Source of the DNA: Raphanus sativus
Lineage: Eukaryota > Streptophyta > Magnoliopsida > Brassicales > Brassicaceae
Reading direction: 5' to 3'
Length of the DNA: 64,000 nt
Assembly (NCBI RefSeq): GCF_000801105.2
Contig: NC_079512.1
Span: 40,007,848 to 40,071,847 of the forward strand
Part shown: in pieces, positions 34,339 through 46,298 of the stretch
Layout: the number at the start of each line of letters is the position of its first letter
Position numbering within the stretch: position 1 is the first letter of the stretch
Notes under the pieces: generated by a model
Told to the model about the DNA's origin: nothing
The model's input: only the letters and a program-made list of their open reading frames with translations
The model's database searches: none
Position numbers and translations under genes: made by a program

Positions 34339-35612
34339 GGACATCTCCGACCCAACCTCAAATCCTCAAATTTTGAATTTTTTATCATTCTAATCCAACT
34401 TCAAATCCTCAAATTTTGAGATTGTGAATAGTGAAACCTCAAATTTGAAGTTTCACTATTCACAACCTCAAAACTATCTTTTATTTTCCTTTTGGTCTTT
34501 ACAATTATTTCTTTTACCAAATACATATACTAAACTTAATTTAAAATAACTTAATTACATCAAATTAATAAAATAGGATTAATATTACATAGCAATAAAA
34601 TAAAGTTCACATAATAAAAAATTACATTAATAAATATCACACAATAAAAAATTACATTAATAAAATGCACACAAAATAAAATACATTAAACAAACTTAAC
34701 ACAAATTAAAGCATATTAAATAAACATTTAAATATCACATATCTTATAAATGGTTTTTATTATCTTTTGTTATATAATATTATAATATTGTGTGATGTAT
34801 AATATATTAAATGTCTGTTTTATATTTATTTGTGAAATTTTATCATTATTTAGTAACTTTTGTAAGTCAAGGATTATAATGCAAATGAATAAACTTTTAA
34901 TTTTTTTTTGAGGATTTATGGTTAAAGCAATTAACCTTTAAATCTTTATTTTGAGGTTTTACTTCTTTTAAATTAATGTCTTACGATTGGAGATGTCTAC
35001 CGAACCTCAAATCCTCAAATTTTGAGGTTGTGAACAGTGAAATCTCAAATTTGAGGTTTCACTATTCACAACCTCAAAACCATCTTTTTATTTTTCTTTT
35101 CGTCCTTACAATTATTTATTTTAACAAATACATATACTAAACTTATTTTAGAATAACTTAATTACATCAAAATAAATAAAATAGGATTAATATTACATAA
35201 CAATAAAATAAAGTTCATACAATAGAAAATTACATTAATAAATATCACACAATAGAAAGTTACATTAATAAAATTCACACAAAATAAAATACATTAAACA
35301 AACTTAACAAAAATTAAAGCATATGACATAAACATTTAAATATCACACATCTTATAAATGGTTTTTATTATCTTTTGTTATATAATATTATAATATTGTG
35401 TGATGTATAATATATTAAATGTATGTTTTATATTTGTTTGTGAAATTTTATCATTACTTAGTAACTTTTGTTAATTTTAAAGACTATAATGCAAAATAAA
35501 CTTAAAAATATTTTTTTGAGGATTTATGGTTGAAATAATCAACCTTCGAATCCTTATTTTGAGGTTTTGCTTTCTTTAAAATAAGGTTTTGGATTGGAGA
35601 TACTTCTAGAGT
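34339..35612. mobile_element. Two MITE copies in direct tandem
   Basis: Two units of about 640 bp (34339-about 34995 and about 34995-35612) repeat the same order: AACCTCAAATCCTCAAATTT, then an inverted TTTCACTATTCACAACCTCAAA, then an AT-rich body with ACATTAATAAA words, and GATTGGAGATGTC or GATTGGAGATAC at the right end. The left end reads GGACATCTCCGACCC. The middle terminal repeat is shared or fused. Harbinger- or Mutator-type MITE, non-coding. Confidence 0.6.
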
Positions 35613-35769
35613 ACTTTTTCGCATTAGTCCACTATAGTTATTATAATTATATATTAGTTTCGGTAGTATTTAGTAACATCAAAATAAGCTAGCACTGGAT
35701 TTATAAATAGGCAAGGTCAGGCTATGAAAATATTATTGCTTAACTTTCAGATAATGTTTTATTTTCTTT

Positions 35770-35869
35770 NNNNNNNNNNNNNNNNNNNNNNNNNNNNNNN
35801 NNNNNNNNNNNNNNNNNNNNNNNNNNNNNNNNNNNNNNNNNNNNNNNNNNNNNNNNNNNNNNNNNNNNN
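35770..35869. other. Assembly gap (100 N)
   Basis: Exactly 100 N, the conventional size for a scaffold gap of unknown length. Sequence order and distance across it are not proven. Confidence 0.98.
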
Positions 35870-36892
35870 TCGGTTTTTTTTTTTGTCATTCTCTTCTCTA
35901 AAATCAGGAAGGTCTGGGCATGATCCGCACGATTGTCAATATTGAAGGATACTATCCGTAAACCGACATAGACAAAATCGGTTAATAGAATTTACGTACA
36001 ACTACTGATGCTGTATTGACACATCATGAATCAACAATGATTTTTCTACAAGTTCACGGACCTTGACATTGTAGTGACGATATCCACATCTTTTATAAGA
36101 AAACTATCTCATGGTTTCAAGAGTTAAAGTCTTGCGATTATCATGTCGTTTCAATTTTGTCACACTTTGAAAGAAACCAGAACTTTACCTTTTTGATAAA
36201 AATATTAATTCAGTATAGTTTTTCTATTTGGAAAGTTAATATTCTCTTGGACTTGGGACAAATGCATATATATATATTATAGTTACGACATGCCTATCTT
36301 TTTGTTTATGTTAATTCTTAAAAGAACTTATTTGACTAGAGAGATACATTAGGAAACTTTTATGGCAAATATCTCTGGTGTCAAATTTAGCAGGCGATTA
36401 TGTTCATTTTCCGGAGTATACTTTAACCAATTGGTAACTATCAAAAGGTGGCAACTCTTTTTCGACGTTCCTATGAGTAAAGAAAAGCACGCGTTTTGAA
36501 CTTTTGAATAATTTTTAAGGGTTTTATTATTTGTAGTATTTCTTTACCCGTCGTTAATGTTATTATATTTTCAATGATAGTTTTTGCAGAAAAAAAAATC
36601 GATATATGTTTTATTTTGTATATACTAGGCTCCTAACTACGTAGTAATAGACCCACTCGAGTATTTTTAGAATTATTGGTGAGTTATAGTTTCCAGACCC
36701 ATACATCTTTTTGGAAAATCGACCTAAACTAGTATCCGAACTCATGACCCAGTTTAGTTGGTGTTTCTTCCTAAAAACCAAAAAGGAACTTCTACTTCTT
36801 GTCGAAACTAGATCCATTTTGTATTATTCCGTATTATAACGCCGTTAAGTGTTTATTTTAATAACCGGCGTGAAACTTACATTGAATGCTTA
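35870..36892. other. Intergenic DNA, no gene seen
   Basis: From about 36230 it aligns with 51600-52350 of the right arm. The empty site of a right-arm poly(A) micro-insertion lies at 36435-36445. Confidence 0.5.
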
Positions 36893-37165
36893 GGGCATCA
36901 GCATTGAGAGTTCATGAGTGAGGTTCACACATTTTTCAAGAAAAAAAAATATTAAAATAAGCAAACTTTATGAATTTCTTTTTTCTGAAGCTCTTCCTAG
37001 TGAACCCCTCTTTCATGAGGTTCATCACTGTAGCGCGGGTCCCACATGTCGTGGCGGCCCGCAATTGGTCTATTTGTTTTTTTTTTTTTTAAACAAAAAT
37101 CAAAAAAAAAACCAAAAAATTTAATAATTAAAAATTAAAAAGATGAATCCAAGAGGGGATTCACT
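36893..37165. mobile_element. MITE-like block (Harbinger-like), left arm
   Basis: Starts GGGCATCAGCATTGAGAG, contains GTGGCGGCCCGCAATTGG and a poly(T)/poly(A) middle, and ends about at TTCACTAATGGAGG. The right arm has only about 20 different bases here (51583-51602). A related block lies at about 11100-11320. Right boundary uncertain. Confidence 0.45.
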
Positions 37166-37825
37166 AATGGAGGCGAAGAGAAGAAGAACAAAGTGGTGGT
37201 GGGACTCGGGGGTCTTCACCTAATATAACGGCACCGTTACATTCTTTTTTTTACACGGGGCTTAGAACCGTTACCTGTTTCGAACAAGAATCTAATAGAA
37301 TGCCTTTAAGGATCTGTCATTTTACGTACATGACAGACACTAGCTTCCAATCATTTCTAGCCACATGTACTTGTCTACTTACAAAATAATTGCTAGTGCA
37401 ACTGCTTTCTCTGTTTCGGATAAAATGTGTAAAGCCACTGAACCTTGTGATGTGTGAACCACTTGAACCAGCTTTTCTGGTTTGCTCGGTCGAAATCATT
37501 CCAAGTGATAGATTTACCCCTTTTCACAATAATAAGGCCAAATACTTAACACGGTTTGAAAACACAAAAATTAGAATTTTGACTTATTAAATATTTGGGG
37601 AGAAATGAAATTGTGTCGACTAATATCTTGTGATTTCATTGAATTAATCATTCACTTTAGCATGTATTTGATCATTTAGATTAGCATGCAGGAATCATTA
37701 GGTTACATTTCAATGAATATATCTCTATTAGGTGATTGAGTATCCTTAATAAGCTTTTTGAGGAGTTTGGAGTTATTTCAAGTCAGTCAAAAATGATCAC
37801 TGATCGAATTGATTATACGAGAAGT

Positions 37826-39300
37826 GTTGGAGTGGAAACATAAAGCGGGTTATGTACCTCACTGTGCAAGAGGCGAGCTTCGGAGAAGGTATTGGCCGTG
37901 AATTTGAGACCTCACTGGATACAAGACATGATTTTCCAAAATCGTCAAAGCCAAATCATAAAGCGGACATGTCAGAGCGAGATGTCAAAGGTAGGTGTCG
38001 CACACTACACGAGCATGGGAGCGAGTCCTTGTTGCGAGACATCTAGACCGCTCCGACACTCGACCACAATCTTGTCAATGAAAAATCAGAGTGACCCTTT
38101 GGAGGAGAGAAGATAGACCGTTGCATACGCAGCGAGTCATGGAGTGGGTTCTGCATGGAGTAATGTACTGAATCCGCTCCACACAAACCATGATCGTGCA
38201 AGTCTCAGTGAAGCTTCTAAGTTCTGGAGTGGGAATTAGGCAGCGAGGTCGAGCAGTCGCCCTACATCCAACGAGCAGTGGAGCGACCGAGGTAACCCGC
38301 TCCACCACTTCACTTAGTCGTTTTTATATCTTTTGTGAGATTTTTCAGATATATTAACCGGGTCAATCGTTTTTAGAAGTCATGTTAATACATTTTAGAC
38401 CTAAAATATGAGATTTATCTTGTTTTCTCTCAAACTTCTTTGCAACTTTTGGTGAAAACTTGAATCTTAGTACTTTAATCTATCATTCTTTGAGAAATCT
38501 GAGTTTATTTCATCTTCTTAACATGATTAGTCTTGTATTTATCATGTGTTTAAGGTTAAAAGTGTTGATTAGTGAGTAGACTCTTTTTAGATTCGTGGAT
38601 TATGGTAATCAAGGTAATTAAATGAAGATCTACGATGTTTAGTGTTAGATTCCTCTGTTTCTTTACTTATCTACTATTTTAATGCGAGATTAATTAGTGT
38701 TGGTCATTCTAATCCTGATCACTAGACATTTCGTCAAACATCTTCCGGATATGAAATGACCACTCTAATCTTAATCATTAGATATTTTATACGAAATGTG
38801 TTTGATAAAATGTATAAATCAAGTGGATATTGTTTTTTGCCTTCTTAACCAATGGTAACTGATATTAAAGGGCTTAGATATTTATTGGACTAGCTATTAA
38901 TGATTGCTTGATTTAATCAAACCATAGAAACTGATGTTTGATGATTGTTTGTAAATGATGATTTAGATTTAAGAAAAAAATTTGATTGAAGCTTACCGTT
39001 CTAGATTGAATTTTAGTCACTTGAAATCAAGTGTCTAATCCCATGATTTCTATTTTTTCTTATTGATTAAAAATTTCAGTTATTGTTCTTTTCTTCCTTA
39101 GTTCTTTAATTGAAATCATTTAACTATCTTGATTACACTTAGATTAAATATTATTTTATATTCTTTTTTCATCATAATCACTTAGAATTGGATTAACATG
39201 TTTCTATACAACTTTGATCTTAGGATAGAGTAAACTCCTTATTATCGACAAAAAACATCAGTTGACTTTATGTTATATATATCATAGGTTGTGCTGGTTC
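37826..39300. mobile_element. Possible Ty3/gypsy (Athila-like) LTR remnant
   Basis: Starts TGTTGGAGTGGAAACATAAAG. The first 500 bp are GC-richer with repeated CGCTCC(A/G) words, followed by an AT-rich body, a layout I associate with Athila/Tat-type LTRs of crucifers. Present in both arms (mirror about 46200-47955), so older than their divergence. No TSD, primer site or coding domain found; classification is by impression. Confidence 0.3.
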
Positions 39301-40426
39301 ATTTGCTTATAGTAATGTGTATAAGGTAAAATACTAAATTAAAAGATTCACCAACCATGCATATTTGTCTAGATTCACAATTTCACATAACTATTTCCGT
39401 GATTAGTAGTTTAGGCTTCCGGCATTGTGAATGTGCTTCCACTTTTTTAATTTCCGCTGCTAATAGTTCACCTGCAAGTCGAATGATGATCCTTAATGAT
39501 ATCGTCTAGATATGATATGACCTTTTAAAGCATAGATATGTCAACTGTGGCTAGAAAAATGGTACAGTTTTTCTTATTCTCTAAAATAATTCTCCACCAA
39601 ATATAATTTAAGAATGTTTCACACCGAGATTCATAGTCAGCATTCAAACTGTAGAACTATTTTCGTTTTGTCTGATCATTGATAAAAGTTAACGGCTATG
39701 CCTGTAGATGTATTCGTTAACTTTTTAGTTTTCTCTCTCATCTTACATGGTAAAGTATTTATTATCGAAAACATTGATTTGAATTTAAATCGTCTTAAGT
39801 TCTTAACTAATGAAAAATATTAAGGGAAGAATAACACATACATAAGGTGCTGTCTACTAGTCTATATAAATGGTATATGTATGTGTGCAAAAGCCAAGGA
39901 TTGGAGAAACAAGCCAAGTTTAGAGAACATGGCTCATTGAAATGATAAAAGACGTAATTAGAAAGAACAATAGAGAAATGTTAACCTTTTGTCCAATATT
40001 CTTTTGGCTTTATAAAAAGACCAGGACATGAGATATATTAAATAACGTAATTAACTCTTTTTTTTTGTAAAAAGGGCAAACGTAATTAACTTTCTCTTTT
40101 TATGTTTAAATATGTGAGTATGTCGTAATATGATCTACACATATATATAATTATATATAATACTACTTTATACTTTCCTTTTCCTTTTTGATAATATTTA
40201 ATATTATCGAATAGGAGTCCAATAGCATGGTTACATTCACAAATGAAGTGATATACATCTTCTCCTTTACTTCATAGGCATAAATTGTGTGAACTGCGAC
40301 ATATATCATGTATCAATATAATTAAAATATGTGTGAATATAAAATTATGTATATCCAAACCCGCCCATTCCAACTTTAACGACTATAAAATAACTTTTTC
40401 ACGAGTTAAAAGTAAATGTAGAAACC
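39301..40426. other. Intergenic DNA shared by both arms, no gene seen
   Basis: Aligns with about 45070-46190 of the right arm. Contains the poly(A) micro-insertion at 40044-40091. Confidence 0.5.
40044..40091 (-). repeat. Tail-only insertion shared by both arms
   Basis: AACGTAATTAACT at 40044-40056 and 40079-40091 flanks a 22-bp insert that reads TGCCCTTTTTAC plus 9 A on the minus strand. The same insertion is present at about 45402-45445 in the right arm, so it predates the arms' divergence. Confidence 0.6.
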
Positions 40427-40447
40427 AAAAGTTAGACAGGCTTGTTA

Positions 40448-41312
40448 CCAGAGTAGGCAATCTTCTAACTAGACACTCTCTCTCTAGAACTCTCTCTGCC
40501 ATCTCTCTAGACTCTCAGACTTGATCTTCGCCTCCGGCCGGTGGATTTGGCTTTTTGCCCCCGCCAGTCCGGCCAAAGCTTTCTTCTCTTTTTTGCTTCC
40601 ATATTTCGTTTTTCCGACACGGTTTCTTCAATCTTTGTACCGTGTTTTTTTGATTCCGACTACCCACCGTCTACGTTGGTGGTGGTTCGGCTTTGGTGTT
40701 CCGGGAGACGGTGAGTTTGCCATCGTTTATCGCCGGCGGTTGAATCTGGGACCGTACCGTTTCTTTTCCGGTGGCGGTTGCCGGCTTTCGGTCCTCGTGG
40801 AAGGTTTCGAGCTGTTGAAAAGGTGTTTGATGGCCGAGTTCGGAGGAGATCTCGATGTATCCGATGGAGTCTCTATGAAGGTCGGGCCTTGGCGTGATTG
40901 ACTCCGATTTCTATATCCCCAATACTGTTGTTGGTGATGAAATCTGGTGGTCGCAGTTTGTTGTCCCGGTGTGTCCGGTGAGTGATTCAGTTTCGATTAC
41001 AGTGTCGACCTCTTCATGGGGAGGAAGTGGGTGATTTGCGTTCCGGCGAGATGTCGGTCTTTCGGTCCCGGCGGCGACCACCAACCGCTAAAGATGACGA
41101 AGCGTCATTCTTCAACACGTGTCCCGTGGTGTTGCGGTTTCCACACACGTGGGGTGGGACGTGGAGAGTGATGGGGCTTTGGGTCTCAATTTTTGGGTTT
41201 GGTGGTTTGGATCGTGGGTTATCAGATTAGAATATGTGTATGTTTGGGCCGTTTTTGGGCCGTGTACTGTTCTTTATGTTTAATAAATATTTCAGATGGC
41301 AAAAAAAAAAAA
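40448..41312 (+). mobile_element. LINE-like retroposon, internally deleted or non-autonomous
   Basis: About 865 bp ending in ATTTCAGATGGC and a poly(A) run (41301-41312), flanked by a target duplication whose core is GTTAGACAGGCTTGTTA (40431-40447 and 41313-41329), up to 21 bp with the A's. The right arm has the empty site near 45040. The body is GC-rich, CTCTCT-rich at the start and has an open frame (40521-40901) without any domain I recognise. There is no reverse transcriptase. An L1-type 5' region joined to a 3' end is the best guess; a processed transcript is the alternative. Confidence 0.75.
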
Positions 41313-41329
41313 GTTAGACAGGCTTGTTA

Positions 41330-42365
41330 AACAAAGTTAGTTGTTTTCTATTGGAATTTACGAAAACGAACAGCATTTTTTATAACTTACGACTATGATA
41401 AAGAACTGGAAAGTGTAGAAATATTTACCGACCAAGTCAGCAGAAAGTGATAAGTCGGTGCAAGAGTAAATATTTCTATTAAACATTACGTACATGTTAC
41501 ATGTAGTTCTTGTAAAACACGTTATCTAATTGTTTTCATTTTTACCAACATATTTCTGCGTTAACCAGGACAACATTTATTAAAATTTATAGATATACTA
41601 TCTATTAAATACTATAGATATACAGTATATTTCCAATCCTAGTACTGTAATTCCCAAAATCACAAACTGCGAAAAAAACCCAAAAAGTCAACATCGAACA
41701 AACTAGTGGATGGTCAACTAAAGAGACTAGATGCTGAACTTACAACTAAATGCGACGACAGTGAAACAAAGTATGAAAATCGTTTTTTCAAATATAATCA
41801 AAAGAGGAACTTCAAATGAATTCAATGGGTTGACAAAAAAAAGAATTCAATGGATTCACACATATGTAAAATTAGAGTATCATATTATTAATTATAAACG
41901 TAATTTTCTTGTTTAAGACGTGTAAATTAGTACATAGTTTTCTAGAACCTATAAATTAGTAAATATTTATTTAGAAATTTAAGAGAAATCAAATTGTTAG
42001 GCTGAGCAAACCGTAGCTACCAACACCTCTTTCACAAATGTAATTTATTGTGACGATACTAACCTTTGTCGTACGAATCGTACTAAGACTCTTAAGGACA
42101 AGAGTAATAATTTACTAATTAGCAATTGGCATTTTAGTTTCCAGGAGGGTTGGTGACATTGGACCGTTGTGTCTTTTGGTCAGCCAATCCATACACATAT
42201 GTTAAATACATGTGGATCCACATATACACATGCTTCCATGTGCATGTTCATTAAAATTTCTCTCTTGTAGAGAGACCAAATTGCGGAAGTAACTTGTGGT
42301 GCTGGCTTGGCTTTTATCATTTGACAATGATTCGCAGCTTTCGTAATAAATATAGTGGCTGTAAT
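41330..42365. other. Intergenic DNA at the inner end of the left arm
   Basis: No gene seen. Aligns with 43758-45018 of the right arm. Empty sites of two right-arm insertions lie at about 41333-41344 and 42092. Confidence 0.55.
41818..41853 (+). repeat. Tail-only insertion shared by both arms
   Basis: GAATTCAATGG at 41818-41828 and 41843-41853 flanks GTTGAC plus 8 A (41829-41842). The mirrored copy is at about 44480-44517. Confidence 0.6.
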
Positions 42366-43233
42366 AATCTTTAAAAACAAAACTAATCATATATCATCGG
42401 TTGATTATATTAAAGTAATAACTAAAAATAATGCAATAGTAGCTTTCAAGTTGCAAGCATCATCTTGGATTTATAATAATTCCATTGTAAAATAGTAATT
42501 CATCGTCACAAGGACATGCACCGTGTCTCACGCAGCAAGTTGCAACTCTTCCGCACACACACATACAGACTAGAGTAGAACAGTAGAGTTCATTTTAACA
42601 AACCTTGATTATCTGAGCCAACATCAAACCATATGATACGTTGATTGGTATTTTTTTTTTAAATCATTACATAAACCGGATTTGGTCTAACATAAAAACA
42701 AAAATTGAAGCCCAGTGATATCTATATGCCAGAACACATGAAGCAACTTAAAGATGGTCTTAAGCAAAAAAAAAAAACTTAAAGTTGGAAAAATAAAACA
42801 ACTCCAAGTAAAACTTTGAGCCAAAAAGCATTTCAATTAAAAATAAGAAAATATCAAAAGTACAATTCAACATGGTAGACTCCTAAAAGACCAATACACT
42901 GAATAGATATAACTCTTCTTAGAGTTACTTTAGGTTTTAACACAGAATTGCACATACTCTTTGTGACCAACCACTTTTTTTTTGCACTACTAGAAGAACT
43001 CTTGAACTCCAACATGCAACAAACGTATAAACTTTCTTTGTATGTGTCATCATTTTGCAGAATTTAATTAGGCTATTATATATCTGATGTATTTTAGTAT
43101 TTTACTTGTAAAATGTATGACTTTATATTTTGTAAAATGTATAACGTTATCTTTTGTAAAATAATACGATGACGCCTCCCGCATTTGCTTTGCTAGAGCA
43201 AAAGCTATTGTTTTAGAAGAAATAAATGGATTT
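42366..43233. other. Left-contig sequence beyond the inverted repeat
   Basis: No mirror partner in the window and no gene seen. A poly(A) micro-insertion lies at 42745-42784. Confidence 0.5.
42745..42784 (+). repeat. Tail-only insertion, short TSD
   Basis: AACTTAAAG occurs at 42745-42753 and 42776-42784 around ATGGTCTTAAGC plus about 10 A. The repeat is only 9 bp, so support is moderate. Confidence 0.4.
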
Positions 43234-43333
43234 NNNNNNNNNNNNNNNNNNNNNNNNNNNNNNNNNNNNNNNNNNNNNNNNNNNNNNNNNNNNNNNNNNN
43301 NNNNNNNNNNNNNNNNNNNNNNNNNNNNNNNNN
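43234..43333. other. Assembly gap at the centre of the inverted repeat
   Basis: About 100 N, the default gap size. It lies between the two arms, so their head-to-head joining is not shown by continuous sequence. Confidence 0.97.
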
Positions 43334-43757
43334 AGGTATCCGAATGTTTATGTCTAACTGATTTTGTGAAAAAATAAAAATATATATTTATTTTTATGTT
43401 TTTGGCTAAAATAAGTGAAATATTTTTTTTAATAGTAATTTTACATATTAATAATGATCAATATATGGAGACATCAATTTGTTTAGATAAGTTTGGAATT
43501 ATAATTTGTTAATATAAATTGATTTTAAATGTAGTGGTAAAATCTGTAAATAAAAAAAATTACAAAAAGGAAATACATAATTTTTTTTAAATGCAATGAC
43601 TAAATGTGTAAATAAAAGAAAATAAATATACTGCTATCCATGTTTCCAAGCAATTCTCATTTAATATTGTTATACATGTTTCCAAACAAATCTTTTTTAA
43701 ACTGCAATTCATGTCTCCAAACACTCCGATTTTGTACTTCAACTTTAATAATATAGA
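43334..43757 (-). mobile_element. Helitron 5' part, cut by the gap
   Basis: On the minus strand it starts with TC at 43757-43756 and is followed outward by T of the host site. The left arm has the uninterrupted site at 42365-42366. The sequence resembles the 5' half of the Helitron at 9875-10910. The 3' end is not in the window, so it lies in or beyond the gap. Confidence 0.55.
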
Positions 43758-44029
43758 TTACAGCCACTATATTTATTACGAAAGCTGCGAATCATTGTCA
43801 AATGATAAAAGCCAAGCCAGCACCACAAGTTACTTCCGCAATTTGGTCTCTCTACAAGAGAGAAAATTTAATGAACATGCACATGGAAGCATGTGTATAT
43901 GTGGATCCACATGTATTTAACATATGTGTATGGATTGGCTGACCAAAAGACACAACGGTCCAATGTCACCAACCCCCTGGAAATTAAAATGCCAATTGCT
44001 AATTAGTAAACTATTACTCTTGTCCTTAA

Positions 44030-44233
44030 GACCATCTTTATTGGTTGGATTTGGAGAGTCCCTTAGAGGGAGGGGGACCACGAAACGCAGGAACCGAGGA
44101 AGAAAGAGAAGGGAAAATCCCTTAATTAAAGGACATCCCTTAACCGTTTCCCGACCAAACAAAAAAAAAAAAAAAAAAAAGCTTAAGTCCCTTAAGGGAG
44201 GGACTTCCCCAAGTCACTCCAATAATGATGCTC
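44030..44233. mobile_element. Tourist/Harbinger-type MITE, right arm only
   Basis: GACCATCTTTATTGG and CCAATAATGATGCTC are inverted ends (13 of 15), flanked by TAA (44027-44029, 44234-44236). The left arm has the single site at about 42092. Contains a poly(A) run of about 20 (44160-44180). Confidence 0.8.
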
Positions 44234-44985
44234 TAAGAGTCTTAGTACGATTCGTACGACAAAGGTTAGTAACGTCTCAACACATTACATTTGTGAAAGA
44301 GGTGTTGGTAGCTACGGTTTGCTCAGCCTAACAATTTGATTTCTCTTAAATTTCTAAATAAATATTTACTAATTTATAGGTTCTAGAAAACTATGTACAA
44401 ATTTACACGTCTTAAACAAGAAAATTACGTTTATAATTAATAATATGATACTCTAATTTTACATATGTGTGAATCCATTGAATTCTTTTTTTTTTGTCAA
44501 CCCATTGAATTCATTTGAAGTTCCTCTTTTGATTATATTTGAAAAAACGATTTTCACACTTTGTTTCACTGTCGTCGCATTTAGTTGTAAGTTCAGCATC
44601 TAGTCTCTTTAGTTGACCATCCACTAGTTTGTTCGATGTTGACCTTTTGGGTTTTTTTCGCAGTTTGTGATTTTGGGAATTACAGTACTAGGATTGGAAA
44701 TATACTGTATATCTATAGTATTTAATAGATAGTATATCCATAAATTTTAATAAATGTTGTCCTGGTTAACGCAGAAATATGTTGGCAAAAATGAAAATAA
44801 TTAGATAACGTGTTTTACAAGAACTACATGTAACATGTACGTAATGTTTAATAGAAATATTTACTATTGCACCGACTTATCACTTTCTGCTGACTTGGTC
44901 GGTAAATATTTCTACACTTTCCAGTTCTTTATCATAGTCGTAAGTTATAAAAAATGCTGTTCGTTTTCGTAAATTCCAAAAGAAA

Positions 44986-45030
44986 ACAACTAACTTTTTT
45001 TTTTTTTTGACAACATTTACAACTAACTTT
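44986..45030 (-). repeat. Tail-only insertion, right arm only
   Basis: ACAACTAACTTT at 44986-44997 and 45019-45030 flanks a 21-bp insert that reads AAATGTTGTC plus 11 A on the minus strand. The left arm has one uninterrupted copy at 41333-41344, so the insertion and its duplication are directly visible. Confidence 0.75.
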
Positions 45031-46249
45031 GTTTAACAAGCCTGTCTAACTTTTGTTTTCTACATTTACTTTTAACTCGTGAAAAAATTATTTTATAGTC
45101 GTTAAAGTTGGCATGGGCGGGTTTGAATATACATAATTTATATTCATACATATTTTAATTATATTGATACATGATATATTCACACAATTTATGCCTATGA
45201 AGTAAAGGAGAGAAGATGTATATATCACTTCATTTGTGAATGTAACCATGCTATTGGACTCCTATTCGATAATATTAAATATTATCAAAAAGGAAAAGGA
45301 AAGTATAAAGTAGTATTATATATATGTGTAGATATTACGACATACTCACATATTTAACGACATATCTGATTGTGTGCAACATATAAAGAGAAAGTTAATT
45401 ACGTTTGCCCTTTTTACAAAAAAAGAGAGTTAATTACGTTATTTAATATATCTCATGTCCTGGTCTTTTCATAAAGCCAAAAGAATATGGGACAAAGGGT
45501 TAACATTTCTCTATTGTTCTTTCTAATTACGTCTTTTATCATTTCAATGAGCCATGTTCTCTAAACTTGGCTTGTTTCTCCAATGCTTGGCTTTTGCACA
45601 CATACATATACCATTTATATAGACTAGTAGACAGCACCTTATGTATGTGTTATTCTTCCCGTAATATTTTTCATTAGTTAAGACGTTTTAAATTCAAATC
45701 AATGTTTTCGATAATAAATACTTTACCATGTAAGATGAGAGAAAAAACTAAAAAGTTAACGAATACATCTACATGCATAGCCTTTAACTTTTATCAATGA
45801 TCAGACAAAACGAAAATAGTCACAATAACACAAGGTTCTACAGTTTGAATGCTGACTATGAATCTCGGTGAAACATTCTTAACTTATATTTGGTGGAGAA
45901 TTATTTTAGAGAATAAGAAAAACTGTACCCTTTTTCTAGCCACAGTTGACATATCTATGCTTTAAAAGGTCATATCATATCTAGACGATATCATTAAGAA
46001 TCATCATTCGACTTGCAGGTGAACTATTAGCAGTGGAAATTAAAAAAGTGGAAGCACATTCACAATGCCGGAAGCCTAAACTACTATTCACGGAAATAGT
46101 TATGTGAATCTAGACAAATATGCATGGTTGGTGATTCTTTTAATTTAGTATTTTACCTTATACACATTACTATTAGCAAATGAACCAGCACAACCTATGA
46201 TATTATATAACATAAAGTCAACTGATTTTTTTGTCGATAATAAGGAGTT

Positions 46250-46298
46250 TACTCTATCCTAAGATCTTTTTTTTTAGCAACTACTCTATCCTAAGATC
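46250..46298 (-). repeat. Tail-only insertion, right arm only, 17-bp TSD
   Basis: TACTCTATCCTAAGATC at 46250-46266 and 46282-46298 flanks GTTGCT plus 9 A on the minus strand. The left arm has a single copy at 39216-39232. Confidence 0.8.

Larger units (their letters stand above)
18073..42365 (+). repeat. Left arm of a giant inverted duplication
   Basis: From inside the bHLH gene to 42365 the sequence reappears as its reverse complement at 43758-64000, including all exons and introns of the AHA2 gene and the intergenic DNA. A 220-bp sample (27230-27450 versus 55030-55260) shows about 7 substitutions and 2 small indels. Left-only insertions: 18498-18723, 24953-25827, 28780-29584, 29836-31580, about 31590-32325 and 40448-41312. 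The left arm probably extends further left, but its partner is outside the window. Confidence 0.93.

Noticed and set aside
35724..35945. Open frame across the first N gap
   Set aside because: Nearly half of it is N, so the frame is meaningless.
40521..40901. 126-codon open frame as a host gene
   Set aside because: Lies wholly inside a retroposon with a TSD and poly(A) tail; no domain recognised.
43234..43333. True palindrome centre or hairpin
   Set aside because: It is an N gap; no sequence supports a direct junction.
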